Below are positions 11,022 to 19,809 of a stretch of DNA of 64,000 nt, piece by piece. The DNA lies in assembly GCA_947247005.1 (NCBI GenBank), contig OX365955.1:34451822-34515821 (forward strand), read 5' to 3'. The stretch is from Spisula solida (taxonomy: Eukaryota > Mollusca > Bivalvia > Venerida > Mactridae). How positions within the stretch are numbered: the stretch's first letter is position 1; each line of letters begins with the position of its first letter. A program made the position numbers and the translations under genes. Below the pieces are notes generated by a model. It saw only the letters and a list, made by a program, of their open reading frames with translations. It had not been told where the DNA came from and did no database searches.

Positions 11022-11023
11022 TA

Positions 11024-11365
11024 CATATAAGAGCAATCTTGAATAGGTTGTGATTGTGCTGCAGCCACAAGGGCGCAGGTGCACTCTCTACCAATGCAGA
11101 TACAGCATGATCTGACCAGAGGGACAGACTGAGAGAAAGCCCCTGAAGTGAGAGAGAGACATTAGATACAGGCATGTCCGGCGCTGCAGAAGTGCGCATA
11201 GACAGCCTGGTTCTTTAATGTGCCCGGTGTATAGCACCGATACACAGCTTCCTGGCACTTCCAGATACTTTGCAGACCACACGGCCAGATATAGCTTTCA
11301 GAAATGTCAAGTTCCAGGGCCAGGGATTGAACCCACGACCTCTGGATTGACAGATTAAATCCGCT
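11024..11365 (-). repeat. tRNA-derived SINE, 5' truncated
   Basis: On the minus strand a B box, GGTTCAATCC (11324-11333), sits in GAGGTCGTGGGTTCAATCCC, typical of a tRNA T-arm. The body contains GGGCACATTAAAGAACCAGG, which resembles conserved SINE cores. The expected A box is replaced by unrelated AT-rich sequence above about 11365. The minus-strand frames between 11008 and 11449 are by-products. Confidence 0.65.
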
Positions 11366-12021
11366 TATATATATTGGATATTGCCAGTAAATGAGTAATG
11401 TAGTCATAATGTTATTCAATACTCTGTATATAAGCGATATGCTTAGCAATACTCGGTACAGTAAAAATCAAAACTCCGTACAGTTACTTGTATCTGTTTT
11501 AGTACGTATACATCTTTTTTGTACCTTCGTCATTTTTTCTGAAATTTGAACTAAGCATTTTTCATCATTAACAAAAAGAATGCTCATTTAAAAAACAATT
11601 ATACCTTGGTAATGTTAGCATACAAAACACATTTACAGTCATCCGATCAATATTTGCGAGTGAGCAACCGCATATTCCAACACTTAAAGGAATACCTGCA
11701 ATACTTTGATTTCTTCTATGGCTATAAATATATCTGAAGATGCTTAAATCCCTTTGAGATATCTGAAGTAATCAGTATAGTCTTGAAAATACCGTGGCGA
11801 AACTGACACTCATTCCCAGTTCAATATCGCGAAAAATAATGATATTACTCAAATTTACTAGCAATATCCAAGGTACGGTATACTGCAGTGTACATGAAGT
11901 CGTACTTTCAGTGATTTTAAAAAATAAAGTTGACATCACTCTCTTTATAATATTAACTTAACAAGTGATTGTATAATTTCATACAAAGCTTTTAGTTGAA
12001 CCAACCTGTCGCACAAGTGCA
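11366..12021. other. non-coding, nothing recognised
   Basis: AT-rich, no supported feature. Confidence 0.5.
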
Positions 12022-12025
12022 CAAG

Positions 12026-12201
12026 TGTAACGGTTGTTGGGCGCATAAAGGGAGGTAATTTGATAATTATGCACAAAGTAAACCTTGTAGGTTGTCATTA
12101 GCGTAGAATGGCATATATAAGGCCAACAAATCACCCTTAGTGGTGAGCTAGCTTTTCACTGACAGGATTTGTTGGTGTCCGTCTGTCCGGTGCACGTTAC
12201 A
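12026..12201 (+). repeat. TRIM LTR 1 (176 bp)
   Basis: TGTAACGG...GTTACA. Contains TATATAAGG at about 12115, a possible TATA box, in all three LTRs. Confidence 0.88.
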
Positions 12202-12203
12202 AA

Positions 12204-12221
12204 TGGTGGCAGCGGTGGGAT
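12204..12221 (+). promoter_or_regulatory. TRIM primer-binding site
   Basis: TGGTGGCAGCGGTGGGAT starts two bases after LTR 1. The second interior has the same site at 12493 with changes (GGCAACAGTGG). Confidence 0.75.
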
Positions 12222-12307
12222 GAAGTCAACTGCCAGAACGGAGTTGCCTTACCCATGTGTTTCCCAGACGAAATCTCGGGACGAGATTTTCTCGGAGGGG
12301 GAAGTAA

Positions 12308-12490
12308 TGTAACGGCTGTTGGGTGCATAAAGGGAGGTAATTGGATAATTATGCACAAAGTAAACCCGTAAGGTTGTCATTAGAGTAGAATGGCATATAT
12401 AAGGCCAACCAGGCCAACCAATCACACTTAGTGGTGAGCTAGCTTTTCACTGACGGGATTTGTTGGTGTCTGTCCGTCCGACACGTTACA
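12308..12490 (+). repeat. TRIM LTR 2 (183 bp)
   Basis: Middle LTR. It carries a short duplication (AGGCCAACC twice near 12400-12420) that accounts for its extra length. Confidence 0.88.
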
Positions 12491-12595
12491 AATGGTGGCA
12501 ACAGTGGGATGAGGTCAACTGTCAGACCGAAGTGGCCTTACCCACGTGTTTACCAGGCCAAATCTCGGGACGAGGTTTCTCGGAGGGGGAAGTAA

Positions 12596-12770
12596 TGTAA
12601 CGGTTGTTGGGCGCATAAAGGGAGGTAATTGGATAATTATGCACAAAGTAAACCTTGTAGGTTGCCATTAGCGTAGAATGGCATATATAAGGCCAACAAA
12701 TCACCCTTAGTGGTGAGCTAGCTTTTCACTGACGGATTTGTTGGTGTCCGTCTGTCCGGTGCACGTTACA
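12596..12770 (+). repeat. TRIM LTR 3 (175 bp)
   Basis: Right-hand LTR, followed directly by the CAAG duplication. Closer to LTR 1 than to LTR 2 by eye. Confidence 0.88.
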
Positions 12771-12778
12771 CAAGCTTC

Positions 12779-13078
12779 AATTTATATGCTTTTATTTATC
12801 CTCACCACTAGAAATCCATATTATATGGGCTAGGCACTCAGAAGAGATTAGTGACTAGTTTTTGGAGGATAGTGCAAGTTACAGATGGTGCCCCAGTTCA
12901 AGAAGACTCTCTGGTTCTTTACGTCCTTTAAAGCGTCATACACAGGACCTAAGATTTTAAAGTCTCGTCCGAAAGACTGTTAGTAATTTTAGCTATGCTA
13001 ATCAGGCTGGAGGCAGGATTGAACCCACAACCTTCGGATCAGCAGACAGTAGCTCTTACCACTAGACCTCCTGTCCAC
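12779..13078 (-). repeat. tRNA-derived SINE
   Basis: On the minus strand the head (13078 to about 13009) has an A box region GGTCTAGTGGTAAG (GGTCTAGTGG at 13059-13068) and a B box GGTTCAATCC (13016-13025). The body contains GGACGAGACTTTAAAATCTT, then GGTCCTGTGTATG. This resembles the conserved Deu-type SINE core from memory. The 3' end is AT-rich with AATAAAAGCATA. No ORF. Confidence 0.75.
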
Positions 13079-13089
13079 CATACAGCTAT

Positions 13090-13212
13090 CTTGTCTAACA
13101 AAGTTGAATATAAAACAAATCAAGGCTGAAGGGGAAACAACTATCTAAATGTTAATAAAGTTGTAAATGAAGTTACTTCCCCTTCCTCTTAATATGAACT
13201 TTGTTAGACAAG
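13090..13212. mobile_element. 123-bp hairpin element
   Basis: CTTGTCTAACAAAGTT (13090-13105) is perfectly inverted at 13197-13212. A second inner pair, GAAGGGGAA/TTCCCCTTC, extends the fold. Confidence 0.7.
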
Positions 13213-13395
13213 CTTGCTGTCCCCTTTTATTGTCTGACCTCTTGTCGCATTTCAAATGTTTTTATGACGTTTGAAAAGAAAATCTATATTTTCTCTAGAA
13301 TTATCATTCTTTTCGTACTTCTTTCTCCGTGCCAAACTTACAAAATATGCATGTCTGACTGCTGGTAAATGACATGTTTGGTGTTTGTAAAGCAT

Positions 13396-14465
13396 AAAAA
13401 AGCTGTCCACGAGCAGCGCGCTCCACTATTCGCAGTGCCAGGCTAGGATAGTATAATCATTATATTCAAAACAAAATGCTTCATAACAGCAGCATTACCC
13501 TCTGCTGTGTAGAGGTTGGGGCTTCTACGTCAAAAAGGTGTAGGTCATCTGGGTCATGAAGGTGATATCAAAGCAATATATCAATGCCCTTTGAAGGTAT
13601 TAGAGGTTAAAAAACTTGTACCTAAACTTTAACATTTGCATTACCAAGTCCAAAAGGGGGCATAATTTCAACAGAATGATTGATAGAGTTACCTACCCTG
13701 TGTAGGGGTTGGGGGTCATGATGGTAAACAAGTATACAACGCAATATGGGAATGCACTTTGAAAATATTTGAGGTGAAAAAACCTGTACCTAAACTTCAA
13801 CATTTGCACTTAGATGAAAAAGGGGGCATAAGTTCACCAAAATGCTAGGTAGAGTTACCTACCACTGTGTATGGGTTGGGGTCATGATGGTGAACAAGTA
13901 TACAAAGTATCAAAGCAATATGTCAATGCACTTTGAAGATATTAGAGGTTAAAACACCTGTACCTAAACTTTAACATTTGCATTTCCAAGTCCAAAAGGG
14001 GGCATAATTTCAACAAAACTCTTGATAGAGTTACCTACCCCTGTGTAGGGGTTGGGGTCATGATGGTGAACAAGTATGCAAAGGAATATGGGAATGCACT
14101 TTGAAAATATTTAAGGTGAAATAAAAGCTCAACTTCGTGAGCGCCTGACTTAAATTTTCACTCGTGGGTGAAACTATTGATTGAGCTGCTCACTCGGTGA
14201 AATAACATTCGATCTTACACCGAAAAAACACAAATATCCTCTATTTCTCTAATTAATATCAATCAAAGGGAATAATTAAAAAACTTGAGTCATTTGAACT
14301 TAAGGTGACAAAGGTATGATCCGGACAAGCATTCGGCCGCCACCGCAGTCGGGGCACCACCGACAAAAGTAATCCCTAGATATGTCGCCTTTTCAGGCGA
14401 CACGAAAACATGTACCTAAACTTTAACATTTGCACTAAGTTGAATACATGCAAAAATACGGTACT
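13396..14465 (+). mobile_element. pearl/HINE family 2, 3' end missing, with nested insert
   Basis: Starts AGCTGTCCACGAGCAGCGCG, then a conserved leader and about four core repeats of roughly 170 bp with GAGTTACCTACC, GGGGTCATGATGG and CCTGTACCTAAACTTTAAC. At about 14122-14404 another element interrupts one monomer: the core breaks after AAGGTGAAA and resumes at CATGTACCTAAAC. The insert ends in a hairpin GTCGCCTTTTCAGGCGAC (14384-14401) and includes a family-4 phrase near 14260-14330. The family-2 3' hairpin is absent before the LINE. Confidence 0.7.
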
Positions 14466-14539
14466 TATAATAATAATAATAATAACGTCTTTATTTTCTG
14501 TGGATAACATAATTGGCAAACCAATTTTCATTATGGTCC

Positions 14540-14542
<3 letters not shown>

Positions 14543-14601
<59 letters not shown>
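14543..14601. repeat. (AT)n microsatellite
   Basis: About 29 uninterrupted AT units inside the LINE 3' untranslated region. Confidence 0.98.
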
Positions 14602-14606
<5 letters not shown>

Positions 14607-14754
14607 ACAGACAAAATTTACAACAATACATAATTCAAATTACACAGGTACAAATACAAATACAAAAGTATGACACCTAAATCAGATGTCCGCGTGTATT
14701 TCAGTCATAGACAACAATTTTGATTTTTGATATTATAAAATGTTTTTGCAATAA

Positions 14755-15018
14755 TTATGAAATGCCAGTAAATTTCCACTTTACATATTTGCTTTTAAAT
14801 GAAGAAAGTGTCCTAGCAGTTTGCACTGAGAACGGTAGATTATTCCACAGTTTTGCACAAGAATATGAAAAGGATTTTCTTGAGAATTCAATTCTTGGTT
14901 TTGGAACATGAAGTATGTTTTGCACGGATGATCTCAAATTGATATTATGTTTGTCATGAGTGTATTGAAATTTGTTTCCCATGTATTCAGGAGATTGGTC
15001 ATGTAATGCTTTATACAC
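14755..15018 (-). pseudogene. LINE ORF2 C-terminal tail
   Basis: 87-residue frame with MYKALHDQSPEYMGNKFQYT and SYSCAKLWNNLPFSVQ. The AKLWNSLP block and the following SLSSFK-type stretch are typical of the C-terminal region of jockey/CR1-type ORF2. Separated from the RT frame by the tandem duplication at 14966-15170. Confidence 0.8.
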
Positions 15019-15170
15019 TAATACATATTTTTTGTATTCAACTCTATCACTGAATTTTAGCCACCCATTTGAAATTTGTTTCCCATGTATTCAGGAGATT
15101 GGTCATGTAATGCTTTATACACTAATACATATTTTTTGTATTCAACTCTATCACTGAATTTTAGCCACCC
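14966..15170. repeat. 104-bp tandem duplication inside ORF2
   Basis: The segment starting GAAATTTGTTTCCCATG occurs at 14967 and 15071 and runs to TTTTAGCCACCC in both copies. 104 is not a multiple of 3, so the duplication shifts the frame between RT and the C-terminal tail. Confidence 0.95.
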
Positions 15171-15327
15171 AAGTTCTAAGAAAAGTTCTTGTGATGGTGC
15201 TGCATAGTCTTGATTAAGAATTACTCTAGCAGCTCTTTTTTGAAACTTATGTAATTGTTCTGCAAGGTGGCCACAACTGTTGCCCCATATAGAACAACAG
15301 TAGTCAAGATGTGGTAGTATGTATGCA

Positions 15328-16089
15328 TTAAAGAATAGTTTTCTTGACGGAATTGACAGACATTGCTTTATTATTAATAACAGATTTCTTTAATACTGTG
15401 TTGACTTGTTGTTTCCAGTTTAGACTTTGGTCAATGTGCACACCCAATAATTTTTCAACAGAGCTGTTTTCTATTGCTTGGCCTTGTAAATAAAGAGGGT
15501 CAGTGGGGGTTTGGGCATGATTTGAGGCTGAGATGTTCATAACCTTTGTTTTTTGTACACTTGGTAACTTTGAATTTTGGGTACACCATTTCTCAATATT
15601 TGTTAGGTCCTTTTGTAATTCGTCATAAATAATTAGGGTAGAATTTCCATATGCGGAGATAGTTGTATCATCCGCAAACATATCTATATCATAATTTGTC
15701 ATGTGTAGTGGAAGATCATTAATGTAGATGACAAAAAGTAAGGGACCGAGTACTGAGCCTTGTGGCACTCCAGCCGTAATTGGTCTAGACTCTGACAGAG
15801 TTCCTGATACAGAGGCTGACTGTGTTCTACTTGTGAGATATGAGTCTAACCATTGTATTGAATTAGCAATGTAGTTATACAGTTTCAATTTCTCTACAAG
15901 AAGGGAGTGATTGACCAAATCAAAAGCCTTTGTTAGATCCACAAATATTGTTCCTACTGTCTTTTTACTATTTATAGCTTCAATCCAGTTATCAATGATA
16001 GCAGTCAGCGCTGTCTCGCATGAATGGTTGGCTCGGAAACCTGACTGTTGAGAATGAAGTAGTTTGTTTACTTCGAGAAACTTTTTCAA
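15328..16089 (-). pseudogene. LINE reverse transcriptase fragment
   Basis: 253-residue frame. In order: HSQQSGFRANHSCETAL, FVDLTKAFDLVNH (first catalytic Asp), GVPQGSVLGPLLFVIYINDL, MFADDTTI (catalytic DD pair), and LLGVHIDQSLNW. These are RT blocks 2-6 of non-LTR elements. The enzyme copies the element's RNA at the nicked target. The N-terminal RT blocks are partly in another frame (SFI at 16118 runs into the break), and the frame ends before the C-terminal tail because of the duplication. Confidence 0.93.
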
Positions 16090-16117
16090 GTGATCTGAGA
16101 CATGTTTTTGTATAATT

Positions 16118-16417
16118 TTAGATAAAACTGGTAAAATTGATATAGGCCTGTAGTTGTTCTTGTCTGATATAAAACCTTTTTTTATAGATTGGAGTAATTT
16201 TATCCATGAATATTTGAGTGAAAAAATCTAATGCATCATCCGGGTCATCATAAATATCTAACAGAGACCAGGGTTGGGTTTCTAATGATACATTGAATCT
16301 GTTTTCATCGTAGTGTTTGAAAGATCTATATGTGATAACATTGTGCATGGGACCTCTCCCTGTGTTCGCCTGAGTTTTGCGTATAAAGCATACTGGGTAG
16401 TGATCACTAATTGACAA
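16118..16417 (-). pseudogene. LINE endonuclease C-terminus fused to RT start by deletion
   Basis: The frame opens MSISDHYPVCFIRKTQ, where SDHYPV is the last catalytic block of apurinic-type LINE endonucleases. It continues to DFFTQIFMDKITP and then jumps to an out-of-frame RT N-terminus. The linker of roughly 150-200 residues normally found between these regions is missing, so an internal deletion near 16190 is inferred. Confidence 0.8.
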
Positions 16418-17196
16418 TTATGGGACTTTAACCTGTGTGATATTGCAAGGTGTGTTTGTGTATACATGATCTATAATTGTTGCAGAGTGTAGAGTTACCC
16501 TTGTCGGCTTATCTACTAGTTGTTGTAAATTATGTGCATTGAGTATGTCATTCCATGCAGAACAAGATGCTGAATTGTTAGTGAAGTTATAATTAAAATC
16601 CCCAAATAAAATAACCTCTTTGTTTTCAGTATAAATTGAATCCAAACATTGGTCTATTTGTTCAACCCAGCTTGAAACTGAATTTGGGGTCTATAGACAT
16701 AACCAATAATAAAGGGTTTTTGCTTTGAGCTTCTAACTTCTAACCAAATAGATTCAGTACCTTCATGTTCCTGATCCAGTCTTCTATTACAAGAAAATTT
16801 ACTTTTTACATAGAGTACTAAACCACCTCCGTTTGACTGTCTGTCTTTTCGAAAGAGTTGATAATTTTTTAATTGTAATTCACTGTCAAAAAAGTAATCA
16901 TTTAAGAAAGTCTCACATAAACCTAAGATGTCTATGTCATTATTCTGACTAACAAGAAATTTAATTTCGTCAAATTTGGGGTTGAGATAATGCACATTTA
17001 AATGGAAAAAATTTAGACCACTTGAGGAAGAGAATTGATCTTGATCATTTTGTCGAACACTGGTTATATCTGGAGAATGTTCATCATTTAACATTGTGGA
17101 TTCCACCAGAATGGGGGTGGAGGATATGGAAGACTCACTGGCCGTCTCCATCCCGTTCTGTTCAATGGTTGAATGTATGCCTTGGTCCCGGGCCAT
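16418..17196 (-). pseudogene. LINE ORF2 endonuclease, two frames
   Basis: Frame A (17196-16654) has NFFHLNVHYLNPKFDEI, DILGLCETFLND, RKDRQSNGGGLVLYVK and IIGYVYRP. Frame B (16645-16418) has LFGDFNYNF and ATIIDHVYTN. Together these are the apurinic-endonuclease blocks in the right order (Asn, Glu, Tyr/Arg, Asp-Asn). The frames part near 16650, where a one-base loss fits. The domain nicks target DNA to prime reverse transcription. Confidence 0.88.
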
Positions 17197-17389
17197 GCCG
17201 AAAATGTTTGTTCTGTTGGTGTGATCGTTGGTGTAGGTGTCCAGTTGTCATTTGGAGTGTATTGTATAGAACTCTTTTTAAATTTTGCCCAAGTTTTGTA
17301 GCGCCGTATTTATTGCAGTGCACTTCATCATAGTATAATGATGTGTTGTTGTCGAATGTAGTTGTGTGGTCAACAAATACAAGACGCTG

Positions 17390-18079
17390 TTAGTGACACA
17401 TTCTCTGGAGCTTGTTGTTCACTTCGGTAATGATTGGTTGGGTTACTTTCATGTGTTTCATCGGCAGGATTGATGAAATGACTATCTGTGGATGTTGAAA
17501 TTTTCCACACACTGACGATACCAAATCTTGATAATTTAGCAGTATTTCGTCAGCACTGTGGCCATTTGATACATCATTGATTCCTGCATGGATGATGACT
17601 ATTTCTGGTTGGTGTGTATTTCTGTCTATTTTATTTATGAGTTTGTCCTTCAGATTCTTAACTGTAGCCCCTGGATTAGAATTTATTGAAACTACAACAT
17701 CATCTGACGACATTTTTGTTGAGTTGAGACATTTTGTGACCGAGTCGCCAATAATTAGCACTGATTTTGATGAGTTGTTTTTATCTTTTCTTTTTGTTGT
17801 TTTTTTTTTTTTTGGTTCTGGTGTTTTAGTGGTTGTTGGTGTTGTTGCAGCTATTCTTTCGATGCATTCGTTACTGTTTGTTGAGATAGGCTGCACCTCT
17901 TTTTCACTGGAATGTAGTTCCACACTTGGCTGCTGTTTACTGTGCGTCAGTGATTGTAATCCATGTTTAAGTTCCAACAGTGTTTCATTTATTAGAATTA
18001 TGTCACTTTTGATGCCATTTATTTCAGCTTGTTGCGTATCCTTTGAGGCGCGAGAATTGTTCTTTTGATTTTCATCCAC
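17390..18079 (-). pseudogene. LINE ORF1 C-terminal part with SGNH/GDSL esterase domain
   Basis: After a K/T-rich linker (PKKKKTTKRKDK) comes SVLIIGDSVTKCLN, with the GDS nucleophile block, then SINSNPGATVKNLKDK and VIIHAGINDVSNG, matching the GXND block. A lipase/esterase domain of this type is known in ORF1 proteins of CR1-type LINEs. The frame runs on upstream as a coiled coil (EEEIDQLKEKNSKLVDEN) beyond an in-frame stop at about 18122. Confidence 0.85.
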
Positions 18080-18472
18080 TAGTTTGCTGTTTTTTTCCTT
18101 CAGTTGGTCTATTTCCTCCTCTTAGTCATATTTTGATTTAATCTGCCTGTTTTCCTGTGGGTTTTTTTCAGTGAGTCGTTTGTATCTGTAAGTTTTGCCA
18201 GATTATTTGCTTGTTCATCATTTTGTATTTTTAACTGCTGAATTTCATGTTTGAGTGCCTGGTTTTCTTAATGAAGAATTTCATTGAGATGTTTGTTTTC
18301 CGTTACCTGACTGAATGATGCATCAAAATTCTTGTCAGTGACGTTTTGTGTTTCTGGTGTTGAAGGTTTGTTGGCTTGCGGCTGCTGATATTGTTCGCTT
18401 CGTTTGTAGTAGGTAAAATTCTCCCATCTAGAGAATATACTTGTTTCACTGATGTATTGTGGGGTGACTGAT

Positions 18473-18994
18473 TTACTCTTTCATTTTGTGAGGAGTTGGC
18501 AGTGTTCTTGTCCTGGGTTTCACTGTAGTGTGAAGTATTGGCAGTGTTGTTGTCTTGGTTGTGATTGTAAATTGATGTGTTGGCAGTGTTGTTGTCATGG
18601 GTTTGACTGTAATGTGAGGTATTGGCAGTGTTGTTGTCTTGGTTGTGACTGTAAATTGATGTGTTGGCAGTGTTGTTGTCATAGGTTTGACTGGAATGTG
18701 AGGTATTGGCAGTGTTGATGTCTTTGGCCTGACTGTAATACTGATAATTAAGTGGTGATCCATGTACTGATTTGCTCCTGCGAAAATCCTTGGCCAGTAT
18801 TTCATCACATCTTTGGTTGAAGAATTCGTGATCAACTGGTGGCCCTCCTTTTTAGCTCTTTTCTCAGCAGTTTTTAATTTTCTTCCGAGTTTAACCAAGT
18901 CTTTGTTGATTGATGGACCAGTTAATTTTGTTATTAGTGAACTAATAAATCCTGGTGACTTTCGTATGCTGGAATTTGGGGACAAACATCTCAT
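18473..18994 (-). pseudogene. LINE ORF1 middle part with Thr-rich repeats
   Basis: Same reading frame as the N-terminal part; from 19123 the frame stays open through to 18473. The C-terminal half carries repeats of 28 residues, each of two 14-residue halves (TTTLPIPHITVKPM / TTTLPTHQFTVTTK). The DNA period is 84 bp (18490-18720). The region below 18473 continues in other frames as a coiled coil (ENQALKHEIQQLKIQNDEQ). Confidence 0.7.
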
Positions 18995-19123
18995 TGGGGT
19001 TGATTTCTGATGTTCATTTGGTTGGTTTAATATTGGTGTCGATGTTGTGAATGCTGGCGGTTGTAAGTCATTTTCCGGTGATGTCGAGCAAGAGGGTATT
19101 TTTCTAGCAAGGATATGGAATAC

Positions 19124-19468
19124 TTAGTCTGTCCATATTCTACAGCCTGACCCTTGTATTAGCACTATCATGGTGTCATACACGGTGATCACGACTTTCT
19201 TGGAATCAATTTCTGTGGTCGTTCTGAGACCAGTTTGATCTTTGTTTGGTATAAAAGAGTACTTTTCTTGTAGTAATTTTAGCATTTCTGTACAAATTTC
19301 TTTTTTGTAAAATCTTATTGATACGTTGTCACTAGTTTCACTCATATAAATGTCATAATGACAGCTTGTAGCAGGCTCCACGAAGGAGAATCCTTCACAC
19401 TCAGTTGTGTTCATTGTTTGATCCATTGACACGTTTGATAGGTTGACACTTAAATCCATGTTGACCAA
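19124..19468 (-). pseudogene. LINE ORF1 N-terminal part
   Basis: 114 residues including NVSIRFYKKEICTEMLKLLQ and VVITVYDTMIVLIQGSGCRI. It stops at a TAA (19124-19126), after which the same frame stays open into the next part, so one point mutation separates them. Same frame as 18473-18994 and 17390-18079. Function of this domain unknown. Confidence 0.65.
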
Positions 19469-19711
19469 AAAGTGAGGTTTGGGTGGTATCTGTTTGATAC
19501 CGGAAAAATGTTCAGCCAGAAGGCAACTGAGTAGGTTTTATGATGTAATTCGCATTGATCACAGTGAAACGGTAAGTCAATTATTTCATACTTGTCACAC
19601 AGAAACAGTTACAAGTGCCCTGAGGAAAGCAGTTGACAATGAAGTATTTTTAAATGTAATATCCTTTTTGACTAGGGTATAATTGTTATGCGCAATATGA
19701 GAATACGGTAC

Positions 19712-19798
19712 ATTCTAGAATCGTCCTGCGCGTTTTGGGAATTCTAATATTGTTGCGCGATATGAGAATTCTCAAAACGCGCAGGGCGATTCTAGAAT
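19712..19798. mobile_element. palindromic element, 34-bp arms
   Basis: Arms 19712-19745 and 19765-19798 are inverted with 32/34 matches; core AAAACGCGCAGG next to GATTCTAGAAT. A related half copy is at about 28360-28440. Confidence 0.75.
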
Positions 19799-19809
19799 CG
19801 TCCGTGCGC

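Larger units (their letters stand above)
12026..12770 (+). mobile_element. TRIM retroelement, three LTRs and two interiors
   Basis: Order LTR-interior-LTR-interior-LTR: 12026-12201, 12202-12307, 12308-12490, 12491-12595, 12596-12770. LTRs start TGTAACGG and end GTTACA (TG...CA). A 4-bp duplication CAAG flanks the whole unit (12022-12025, 12771-12774), so the multimer behaves as one insertion. Each interior begins, after 2 nt, with TGGTGGCAGCGG (primer-binding site) and ends CGGAGGGGGAAGTAA (polypurine tract). No coding capacity. This fits terminal-repeat retrotransposons in miniature. Confidence 0.9.
14466..19475 (-). mobile_element. decayed CR1/jockey-type LINE
   Basis: Reads right to left: ORF1 (about 19468-17390), ORF2 endonuclease (17196-about 16350), reverse transcriptase (16200-15328), C-terminal tail (15018-14755), then a 3' end with AATAAAGACG followed by (ATT)n at about 14468-14485. 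Such microsatellite 3' ends are usual in the CR1/L2 group. ORF1 with an SGNH esterase domain also fits that group. Stops, frameshifts, a deletion between endonuclease and RT and a 104-bp tandem duplication make it inactive. The 5' limit is approximate; no target duplication was identified. Confidence 0.88.

Noticed and set aside
13009..13078. Functional tRNA gene
   Set aside because: A and B boxes are present but the acceptor stem does not pair and a long SINE body follows.
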